NCBI GenBank assembly: GCA_021800575.1
Contig: JAJYYW010000021.1
Span: forward strand, 1 to 10,307
Origin: a bacterium
GTDB taxonomy: Bacteria; JAMCPX01
Length of the DNA: 10,307 nt
Direction: 5' to 3'
How positions within the stretch are numbered: the stretch's first letter is position 1; every line of letters starts with the position of its first letter. The notes below the pieces were generated by a model. That model ran no database searches. It saw only the letters and a list, made by a program, of their open reading frames with translations, and was not told the origin of the DNA. The position numbers were made by a program, and so were the translations under genes. This document shows, piece by piece, positions 1 through 5,934 of the stretch.

Positions 1-386
1 TCGAGCAGCCTGCTCTTGGTTGTCAGTGCGTAGGTACCCGGCTTTTCGACCTCGCCCAGGACATAGACCTTATGGCTTCTATATTCGGTGACGGATACCG
101 TCACCTTCGGATTGACCAGATAATCCTTCCCGAGCCTGTCTGTGAGCAGTGTTTCTATCTGGGAGGTCGTTAAGCCGTCGACATAGACATCCCCGAGCAG
201 GATATCCTTTATATTCCCGTCCTGCGAGACTGTAACATTTCCGGAAAGGTCTTTCTCCCCAAAAACATCCACGCTCAGCACATCCCCGGGTCCGACGCGA
301 TACTCCGCTCCCTGCGCATGCGCAATGGAAGAGCTTACAAAAATAACGAGGAGAACGAAAAAAAGTCTTCTACAGGATGCCTGCAC
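1..386 (-). CDS. Polysaccharide export protein, OPX/Wza family (N-terminal part, runs off left edge)
   Basis: This is the first 128 codons of a periplasmic/outer-membrane exopolysaccharide export protein. Residues 1-24 form a Sec signal peptide: a basic start, a hydrophobic run, and an A-H-A site followed by Gln. Residues 28-100 match the polysaccharide export (Poly_export) domain, with the opening signature YRVGPGDVLSVDVFG, a VSQDGNI turn, and a GLTTSQIETLL helix. From about residue 104 a SLBB beta-grasp domain begins (KVYVLGEVEKPGTY). I chose the GTG at 386 because it gives a compact signal peptide; a TTG at 395 is the alternative, and neither has a clear ribosome-binding site. No lipobox is seen; Cys5 lies before the hydrophobic core. 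The start overlaps the end of the beta-barrel gene by about 17 bp, so translation is probably coupled. The family call is firm. Whether the missing C-terminus carries the membrane helix of canonical Wza cannot be seen. Confidence 0.9.
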   Translation of the reverse strand, partial: MQASCRRLFFVLLVIFVSSSIAHAQGAEYRVGPGDVLSVDVFGEKDLSGNVTVSQDGNIKDILLGDVYVDGLTTSQIETLLTDRLGKDYLVNPKVTVSVTEYRSHKVYVLGEVEKPGTYALTTKSRLL

Positions 387-1524
387 GGATGCCAACGAGT
401 ATTCTCGAGTCAGAGTAGCCAATAACATTTGATGCTTCTGGTTTTTCATCATAGTAATAGTATGTTGCAAATACTTCCGACCAGGGGATGAATCTATAGC
501 TCAGCCCGATATCTCCGCCCGATGCATCGGTATAGTAATTTTCTCCGGCGTATTTAATCTTTACATATTTTGCTTCGATCTTTCCTATCAGCTGTCTCGT
601 AAGATGATACCTCGCATCCAGTCCTCCTTCGACCTGCGTGTAGAGCCGGGCAAAGATGTCAAAGGACTTTGAGCCGTCGACGTACAGATCCGAGGTCAGT
701 CTGTCATTTGGTTTATAGGTTAGTTTTGCAAGATAGATGTTCCCGGACTGGGAGCTGTTCTTGAACCCGAAGGATACATAGCTGTAACTTCCGGTGAACG
801 ACAGCTTCGAGTCATGTGCTATATCAAGCTCTATATAGGGCTGGTTCTGATTGATCGTACCCAGGGAGGAGGCCGTGAACGTCTGGGATATATACCTGAA
901 CCCTGGTTTGAGGACGACCAGCCGGCTCAGCGTGATGGCCGCATCGACCTGCGGTTCATTGACATAGTACCCTATTCCGAGTGATCCGGGAAACGTCGCG
1001 TAGATAAAATCATACCGTGCATCGATTGCAAACCGCGGGGCAATAACGAATTTATAGGCAATATACGGGTTCAGAAAATTCGCCTGTGTGATATTCGTAG
1101 CTGCAAAGGTCGGCAGCTGCGGGGATATGGGGACCACGGTATAGGAATCCTGGATACCGAATATGAGGTTGGGTACTGGATAAACATTGAAGGACGCCGT
1201 GAGATCGTTAAAATAGGTATTGTATGCGGAATACTTGCTGTAATCGACGTACGTAAAGGTATAGTTCAGATCGAAATCTGCGCCGAACCTGAACGGCAGG
1301 AAGACCGCCAGAGAAGGCTGTATATAAAGAACATTGTCTCCTTTGTTGGCCCCCTGTTCACCCGATCTCAGAACATTCGAGTCATACGCATCGCTCAAGG
1401 AGAGGTACGCCTTTAACAGCCGCTTATGATCCTGCTGCTGCGCGTATCCTGTATGTGAATATACGAGTACGCCCATCCCTGTTAACAACAGGAAAACCAG
1501 TGTTTTTGTTTTCAAAAAATGCAT
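370..1524 (-). CDS. Outer-membrane beta-barrel protein, putative BBP2-type porin of an export system
   Basis: This encodes a 384-residue exported protein. Residues 1-28 are a signal peptide ending TGYA before QQQ. The rest is an alternation of short amphipathic strands rich in Tyr, Phe, Ser and Asn, as in an outer-membrane barrel. An early DAYDSNVLRS motif and a closing Y-SDSRILVGIRAGIL strand resemble the putative beta-barrel porin 2 (BBP2) family found in exopolysaccharide loci. The frame stays open upstream to 1581, but I place the start at the ATG at 1524. A purine-rich Shine-Dalgarno lies 6 nt before it, and the signal peptide then begins properly. The gene starts 17 bp after the lipoprotein gene and overlaps the OPX gene. 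In Myxococcus xanthus, similar barrels (Wzp) are proposed to be the outer-membrane channel partnering short OPX proteins; the same role is inferred here. No enzymatic motif is seen. Confidence 0.82.
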   Translation of the reverse strand: MHFLKTKTLVFLLLTGMGVLVYSHTGYAQQQDHKRLLKAYLSLSDAYDSNVLRSGEQGANKGDNVLYIQPSLAVFLPFRFGADFDLNYTFTYVDYSKYSAYNTYFNDLTASFNVYPVPNLIFGIQDSYTVVPISPQLPTFAATNITQANFLNPYIAYKFVIAPRFAIDARYDFIYATFPGSLGIGYYVNEPQVDAAITLSRLVVLKPGFRYISQTFTASSLGTINQNQPYIELDIAHDSKLSFTGSYSYVSFGFKNSSQSGNIYLAKLTYKPNDRLTSDLYVDGSKSFDIFARLYTQVEGGLDARYHLTRQLIGKIEAKYVKIKYAGENYYTDASGGDIGLSYRFIPWSEVFATYYYYDEKPEASNVIGYSDSRILVGIRAGIL

Positions 1525-1530
1525 GCCACG

Positions 1531-1542
1531 CTCCCTTTCCTT
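1531..1542 (-). promoter_or_regulatory. Ribosome-binding site that fixes the beta-barrel start
   Basis: On the minus strand the run AAGGAAAGGGAG lies directly after the stop codon of the lipoprotein gene. Its GGGAG core ends 6 nt before the ATG at 1524. This supports that ATG over the longer open frame beginning at 1581, which would add 19 charged residues before the signal peptide. Confidence 0.7.
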
Positions 1543-2567
1543 TATTTCAAATCCCTGCCGATCATGACCGTTATGTCCCATTTGTAGGTCGGTGATTCAA
1601 CAAGCTGCGGCATTTTTCTTAACAATCGAGCTATATGCAGGGCCTGCTCATAGTAATCAGGCCTGTAGTAGACAATGGTGGTTGGCTTGGTATATTTTTC
1701 CGTACTCACATTGACGACATTGATCTTGTCCTTGATGAGCGTCACCCCCACCAGCATGGACGCCCGGGGGTTACCGCTTGCATTTAATATCGATACCTTT
1801 GCGGGCGGTACCTGAACCTGCGGCCTCTGAACAGACGCTATACGCTGCTGCTGTTGTACAGGTTGCTGCCGGGCAGGCTGTTGTTGTGGTTGCGGCGCAC
1901 GGGGAGGTTGAGGCTGCCGGGCCTGTGCTACGATGACCCTCGAGAAGATGGTATTGGGATCGTACCAGCATACCCTTGACGATGCATCGACCCCCGGACC
2001 CAGGGATGAATAAAAAGAATCGAGCAGGTCTTCGATCCCCTTCTGGGCAACATCGGTTATCGGAGTCGTGCCCTGTGCAAGTAGACCGGACGGCGTCAAC
2101 GTACCGCTTCCGGTCCAAATAACCTGGCCTGTTGCAGTATCAATCAAAGACAGGCTGAGTTGAATGGTCGGTACTGCTCCCTCGGTGGCAAGGCTTGATG
2201 GCATATACACGTACTGTGTAACTTCTCCGGCAAAAACAGCCTGGACACCCAGAATGATACCCATACCTGCGGCGTCATCAGGTGCTATGCCGTCCGGCGT
2301 ATAGATATCCCGTTCACGCAATACCCGTTCGACCTCCATCCTGTCCATCACATTAAAATTCCGGTGTTTCATCAGATCGATTGAAACAATATCGGCCATG
2401 ATATTGCCTGCGTTCGGATCCTGCGTCTTGTTTTTGAAAGGAAGCACAGCAATACAGCTGATATTGCGGACACTGTCAGAGGGTATGAGAAAGTTCGACG
2501 AGATTGTCGATGTGCAACCCGAAACAACTATAAGAGCGACGACTATCCATCGGCCGTAGGATTTCAC
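1542..2567 (-). CDS. Lipoprotein with CsgG/LpoB-like N-domain, Pro/Gln linker and LytR_C-type C-domain
   Basis: This is a 341-residue lipoprotein. A hydrophobic leader ends in a lipobox VVSGC with Cys18 followed by Thr, which predicts outer-membrane anchoring. Residues 35-190 resemble the CsgG/LpoB/FlgT-type domain: a first strand ISCIAVLPFKNKT, an AGNIMADIVSIDL helix, a MEVERVLRERDI helix, GVQAVFAGEVTQY, and a strand pair TIQLSLSLIDTATGQVIW. Residues 217-255 are a low-complexity Gln/Pro/Arg linker. Residues 256-340 look like a LytR_C (cell-envelope LytR/CpsA C-terminal) domain, with VSILNASGNP at the start, TTIVYYRPDYYEQALHIARLL in the middle and WDITVMIGRDL at the end. The GTG start overlaps the upstream stop in a GTGA and has a strong ribosome-binding site. 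It probably assists assembly or gating of the export conduit; that role is inferred from neighbours. No catalytic residues are evident. Confidence 0.8.
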   Translation of the reverse strand: MKSYGRWIVVALIVVSGCTSTISSNFLIPSDSVRNISCIAVLPFKNKTQDPNAGNIMADIVSIDLMKHRNFNVMDRMEVERVLRERDIYTPDGIAPDDAAGMGIILGVQAVFAGEVTQYVYMPSSLATEGAVPTIQLSLSLIDTATGQVIWTGSGTLTPSGLLAQGTTPITDVAQKGIEDLLDSFYSSLGPGVDASSRVCWYDPNTIFSRVIVAQARQPQPPRAPQPQQQPARQQPVQQQQRIASVQRPQVQVPPAKVSILNASGNPRASMLVGVTLIKDKINVVNVSTEKYTKPTTIVYYRPDYYEQALHIARLLRKMPQLVESPTYKWDITVMIGRDLK

Positions 2568-3118
2568 CCGATCATCCTCCCGAAAATCTCTTTGACGATA
2601 TCCATTGCAATACTGTCGAGCGTGGCGCCGGACGAGCCTTCTTTGACAAAGGATCCTGCAAACACGATGCGGCCGGACTGTATGTCGACGATCCGCACAT
2701 CGACTCCGACGATTGGGAGTGTCCTGCTTCCCTGGGGAGCAAGCTGATAGCCGTATTCGATGACACTGCCGATGATAACATACCGCACGCCGACGGGACG
2801 GCCTATTTTTACAGCGATAGACCGGTCAACCGGAAGCCCCGGATTCAGCCCGGCATACGGCATACGGATCGTAAACAGGTTTTCCCCGTACACCCTGAAC
2901 AGCCTGCTCTGGGCAAACGTGGTGGCCAGGTCATTCGAGACGATGTTCCCGGCAGACTGTGCCTGCGTGAGGTTTTGGAACGGAGCAACTGCGATGGTTG
3001 TACCTCGGACAAGGTTAAAGCCCGGAGCTGCGTACACAAGCGTATCCGCTCCCGCCCGAACCTGCGCAGTCAATACTATTCCTGCAATAGCAATGTAAAC
3101 CAGCAAAAAACGTTTCAT
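2564..3118 (-). CDS. Small secreted CsgG/LpoB-like protein
   Basis: This is a 184-residue exported protein. The first ~22 residues form a signal peptide (MKRFLL, a hydrophobic core, then AQVRAGA). It has no lipobox cysteine, so it is probably soluble in the periplasm or held by a partner. The mature part follows the same order as the N-domain of the next gene's product: TTIAVAPFQNLTQ, then AGNIVSNDL with a helix, GVRYVIIGSVIEYGYQ, a strand pair VGVDVRIVDIQSGRIVFAG, and a closing helix SIAMDIVKEIFGRM. This is the compact alpha/beta fold of CsgG, LpoB and FlgT N-domains. It lacks extra sequence that would supply CsgG's transmembrane hairpins, so an accessory role fits better than a pore. It starts 6 bp after the preceding gene with only a weak ribosome-binding site, so it is likely coupled. 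The exact function is unknown. Confidence 0.78.
   Translation of the reverse strand: MKRFLLVYIAIAGIVLTAQVRAGADTLVYAAPGFNLVRGTTIAVAPFQNLTQAQSAGNIVSNDLATTFAQSRLFRVYGENLFTIRMPYAGLNPGLPVDRSIAVKIGRPVGVRYVIIGSVIEYGYQLAPQGSRTLPIVGVDVRIVDIQSGRIVFAGSFVKEGSSGATLDSIAMDIVKEIFGRMIG
2576..2581 (-). promoter_or_regulatory. Ribosome-binding site for the GTG-initiated lipoprotein gene
   Basis: A GGGAGG on the minus strand sits 8 nt before the GTG at 2567, inside the last codons of the upstream gene. It supports a GTG start within the GTGA overlap and translational coupling of the two CsgG-like genes. Confidence 0.75.
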
Positions 3119-3124
3119 GACGGT

Positions 3125-4258
3125 TTATTCAAAAGGCCTCATCGGGCTTATCGACTCATGGTACGTCCGCAACGCCCTCTGTGAGGGCAGCTCCGTCTGC
3201 TTGGCAACCGGCATTGCAGCCAGCGATACGGCAGAAGGTTTGTTCTTGGTCAACTGAACGATAAAGTTGCCCAGTGATGCCTGGGCATTCGCAAGCGGCA
3301 CGTACTGGTAGGCAAACCCCATGGAGAATCCTTTTGACCGCATGAGTGCAACATACGCATCCGGCGATTCGTTGTGCATATTGATAACAAACGAAAGAGG
3401 TATTTGTCCGGATAAAACCCTGAGATATGCCGTATGTTGTCCCTGGGCAAGATCGAGGGCCTTCAGTTGTACCTGGAGGGATTTTTCATTCGAGGTGTCG
3501 TACGGCATGACAATGGAATTATCCACCATCACGTATCCCCTGGAAGGCCCGGGAAATGCCATACTGAAGTTAATGATCGGGTCTGTGGGTGTTTGAAATA
3601 TGAATTCACGGACATTCTGGCCTGCCCGTATAGTCGACGGCAGCTGTGACGTGACCGGAAGCTGGCCTGCACTATCCATTGCCAAGGCCATGGTCCTTGC
3701 CTCGGTTCCATAATCGAGGGCTTTATTGGCAACCCATCCGCCCTGCGGCTGTATGGCGTTTTCAACATACGAGCTTAAATACAGTGCATTGATGGATCCG
3801 CCCTGCGGTATGGTAATGCTCAACTTGTGGACCCCTCTCTTGAGGATGAATTTGCCCATGTCCTCGTAATTCCAGCCGCTTGAAAGCGTCGAGGATACCG
3901 TTGCCTGGTTATCTATCGTAAACATGAGTGGATTTCCGTACACGTACGCTATCAAACGGTATCTCCCGCTATGCTGAACATCGACACTGTACGTTATGGT
4001 GTCCGGAAGCACCCCCAGCCTGGTCTTGTAATTCCTCAGGTCAACGGCTATAAAATTCCTTCCCGCGAGAAGATCAAAATAATCCTGAAGTGTGGAGTGC
4101 TGCGGAATACCGTCTGCTTCCCATCCAAGTCCCCGCACCAACCCGACAGCCCATGCACCCTGGCTTACATATTGCTGTGCGTGCGATACCGCAACGGAAG
4201 AAAAAAACAAAACGATAACTATGACAATGGTATGTAATTTCACTTTTTTCCCTGCCAT
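3125..4258 (-). CDS. Secreted protein of unknown function, probable tandem beta-sandwich modules
   Basis: I do not recognise a named family for this 377-residue protein, the first gene of the minus-strand envelope operon. Residues 1-27 are a signal peptide (basic start, hydrophobic core, AVSHA before QQ). Residues 85-165 look like a beta-sandwich of the carbohydrate-binding or galactose-binding kind: SGRYRLIAYVYG, FTIDN, a loop, then KFILKRGVHKLSITIPQGG. Residues 215-295 repeat the pattern (YVMVDNS, then ALDLAQGQHTAYLRVLSGQ), suggesting a duplicated module. The last 35 residues look like a flexible tail. A ribosome-binding site (AAGGG, 6 nt spacing) precedes the ATG at 4258. The stop lies 6 bp before the CsgG-like gene, so it belongs to the export operon. 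Binding of the exported polymer is an inference. No catalytic motif is visible. Confidence 0.72.
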   Translation of the reverse strand: MAGKKVKLHTIVIVIVLFFSSVAVSHAQQYVSQGAWAVGLVRGLGWEADGIPQHSTLQDYFDLLAGRNFIAVDLRNYKTRLGVLPDTITYSVDVQHSGRYRLIAYVYGNPLMFTIDNQATVSSTLSSGWNYEDMGKFILKRGVHKLSITIPQGGSINALYLSSYVENAIQPQGGWVANKALDYGTEARTMALAMDSAGQLPVTSQLPSTIRAGQNVREFIFQTPTDPIINFSMAFPGPSRGYVMVDNSIVMPYDTSNEKSLQVQLKALDLAQGQHTAYLRVLSGQIPLSFVINMHNESPDAYVALMRSKGFSMGFAYQYVPLANAQASLGNFIVQLTKNKPSAVSLAAMPVAKQTELPSQRALRTYHESISPMRPFE

Positions 4259-4296
4259 AAACCACCCTTATCCTTTTAAACCGAGCCCGTTATTGC

Positions 4297-4324
4297 AACC
4301 TATCAAAATTATTGAGATTGTCAA
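4297..4324 (-). promoter_or_regulatory. Candidate sigma-70-type promoter for the envelope operon
   Basis: On the minus strand a perfect TTGACA (4324-4319) is followed after 16 nt by TAGGTT (4302-4297), a weak -10 matching three of six consensus bases. Transcription would start near 4290, about 32 nt before the ATG at 4258. The -35 lies inside the palindrome at 4318-4331, so a repressor could act there. The weak -10 keeps confidence low. Confidence 0.33.
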
Positions 4325-4331
4325 GTGACAA
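4318..4331. promoter_or_regulatory. Perfect palindrome, candidate operator between the divergent operons
   Basis: The plus strand reads TTGTCA, AG, TGACAA: two 6-bp arms in perfect inverted repeat around a 2-bp spacer. It lies in the 207-bp divergent region, 60 bp upstream of the envelope-operon start codon, and covers a TTGACA -35-like element. This is typical geometry for a dimeric regulator. The regulator is not in the window and the motif is not one I can assign to a family. Confidence 0.45.
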
Positions 4332-4340
4332 GCTCCACCG

Positions 4341-4356
4341 TGCCGTTTCTTTGCCA
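4341..4356 (-). promoter_or_regulatory. Weak sigma-54-like (-24/-12) element
   Basis: The minus strand reads TGGCAAAGAAACGGCA. The GG and GC dinucleotides sit at the spacing required for -24/-12 recognition by sigma-54. The -24 half matches well (TGGCA) but the -12 half is CGGC instead of TTGC. If real, transcription would start near 4330, giving a leader of about 70 nt. It competes with the sigma-70-type candidate. Confidence 0.22.
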
Positions 4357-4381
4357 TGTTTTAATGAATTCAGTGTATCAT
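4351..4381 (+). promoter_or_regulatory. Possible promoter for the pentapeptide-repeat/cyclase operon
   Basis: TTGCCA at 4351-4356 and TATCAT at 4376-4381 each resemble sigma-70 hexamers, but the 19-nt spacer is longer than ideal. A start near 4388 would leave a leader of about 78 nt. No clear ribosome-binding site precedes the ATG at 4466, so other start arrangements remain possible. Confidence 0.2.
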
Positions 4382-4465
4382 AAAGCAGTTTACAGATCAC
4401 TGACAGATTGCCACTTTTTTCTCGTGCGCTTGCTTTTATCACATCCTTATTGTACATAACATCCG

Positions 4466-5926
4466 ATGACACGCGATGAACTCATGCAGTATATAGCTGG
4501 CCAGAAAGACAAGCCTCCGGAGCTTTCGAATGTAAAGCTTGCGGGTGAGAACCTCAGGGGAATCGACTTCAAGCACATCAAGATGAGGAACTCTGATCTG
4601 ACCGGTGCAGACCTCTCCGATGCGGTCCTCGACAACGCAGACCTCTCGTTCTGTATCATAACAGAAGCACGGCTTGCGGGAACATCGATCAAAGCGGCAA
4701 ACCTGCAGGGTGCGAACCTGTCGAAGGCCGATGCACGGAATGCAAACTTCTCGGGATCCAATCTGCAGGAGGCAAATCTGGCTGCTGCGACACTCGAACA
4801 TGCAAATTTTACCGGCTGCCAGATGGCACAGGCAAACCTGACCGGCGTCAACGGCAAAGAAGCGACCTTCGACACCATACGCGCACCGGGTGTACGGATG
4901 AACAAAGCGCTCCTGTACCGATCGAGTTTTGTGAATGCGAACGTAGAATCGGCCGATCTCTCGGAATCCGATCTGCGCGGTGCGGACTTCTCCGGGGCCA
5001 CCTTAAAAGGCGCGGCAATACAGAAAGCGCTCCTGGCCGGCGTGTCGCTCAGAAAGGTATTCATGCCGTCGAGCGATCTCCGCAATCTGAACCTATCGGG
5101 ACTCGATATGTCCGAGGCGGTCATCACCTCGGCACAGATGAACAATATCAACCTGACGGACACGAACCTGCGGGGCGCGAACCTTGAAGGATCCCAGATG
5201 GAATATGCACAGCTTCCCGGTGCAATCATGGACTATGCGAAACTTGACAACGCTTCATTCACAGGATCTACCCTGGAACGCTCCAGCATGTCCCATGCAT
5301 CCTGTATCAACACCCATTTTTCGATGGCAAACATGAAGGGCGTGATCCTGAGTCATGCCATGGCGACCCGGGCGGTGTTCAAAGAAGCCAACCTGTCGGG
5401 TGCAATCATGCAGGCCAGTGTCTTCTCTTCCGGCAATTTCACCAGTGCGAACCTCAGCAATGCGGATATGCGGGATTCGGAAATGGAAGGCGTGTCCCTG
5501 CATAACGCAATACTGACCCAGGCGCAGATATCGAGAAAAACCATAAAATCGGTATGTCCGTGGTGCGGTTACCAGCAGGACACAAAGGAACAGTGTGAGA
5601 AATGCGGCAAGCCGATGAACATCCCCGATCCCGTTATCAAAACACTGCACTCTCTCATCCTCCTGCCGATCATCAGCATTGTCGCGGGCCCGCTGGTCTT
5701 CATTCTGACGGGCCTGCAGTTTGTCCATGCAGGATTACTCCCCCGGTGGATCCTGCACCCCGCTTTCCAGGCAGGGCTGCTGTTAACACTGCTCAGCCTG
5801 ATCATGTCAGCACTCCTGCTTGTCCTTATGCGGCGTAACCCGTTGCATGAAGGCAGCGGTTACCTCCGGAGCGCGATCGCGTTATCCGCAATCAACGCGA
5901 TCTTCTACGCATTCATACTCATCTGA
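4466..5926 (+). CDS. Pentapeptide-repeat protein with zinc ribbon and C-terminal membrane helices
   Basis: This 486-residue protein is mostly one pentapeptide-repeat domain. From residue 20 to 360 every fifth residue is the inward-pointing position, almost always Leu, Phe, Met or Ile, with A(D/N)LSG-like units between. That is 69 repeats without a break, about 17 coils of a right-handed quadrilateral beta-helix. The exceptions are A90, G130, A140, C280 and A300. Residues 364-380 form a zinc ribbon (C364, C367, C377, C380; CPWCG then CEKCG). Three hydrophobic helices follow (about 394-420, 432-455, 468-486). The RR pair after the second places the repeat domain in the cytoplasm. The ATG at 4466 lacks a clear ribosome-binding site; an in-frame ATG at 4484 is the alternative. 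The next gene begins 8 bp after the stop. Pentapeptide helices commonly act as scaffolds or DNA mimics; the role here is unknown. Confidence 0.88.
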   Translation: MTRDELMQYIAGQKDKPPELSNVKLAGENLRGIDFKHIKMRNSDLTGADLSDAVLDNADLSFCIITEARLAGTSIKAANLQGANLSKADARNANFSGSNLQEANLAAATLEHANFTGCQMAQANLTGVNGKEATFDTIRAPGVRMNKALLYRSSFVNANVESADLSESDLRGADFSGATLKGAAIQKALLAGVSLRKVFMPSSDLRNLNLSGLDMSEAVITSAQMNNINLTDTNLRGANLEGSQMEYAQLPGAIMDYAKLDNASFTGSTLERSSMSHASCINTHFSMANMKGVILSHAMATRAVFKEANLSGAIMQASVFSSGNFTSANLSNADMRDSEMEGVSLHNAILTQAQISRKTIKSVCPWCGYQQDTKEQCEKCGKPMNIPDPVIKTLHSLILLPIISIVAGPLVFILTGLQFVHAGLLPRWILHPAFQAGLLLTLLSLIMSALLLVLMRRNPLHEGSGYLRSAIALSAINAIFYAFILI

Positions 5927-5934
5927 TATGCCCG

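Noticed and set aside
1840..1925. A CTG/TTG-rich stretch that looks like a short DNA repeat.
   Set aside because: It is the codons of the Gln/Pro linker of the lipoprotein, not an independent repeat array.
4330..4348. A GGCAC...GAGC element on the minus strand as a second sigma-54 candidate.
   Set aside because: The spacing between the GG and GC elements is one base short, which sigma-54 does not tolerate.
4447..5229. A 260-codon open frame on the minus strand, antisense to the pentapeptide gene.
   Set aside because: It is a by-product of the repetitive codon pattern of the pentapeptide repeats. It has no recognisable domain and sits wholly opposite a strong gene apart from a few bases.
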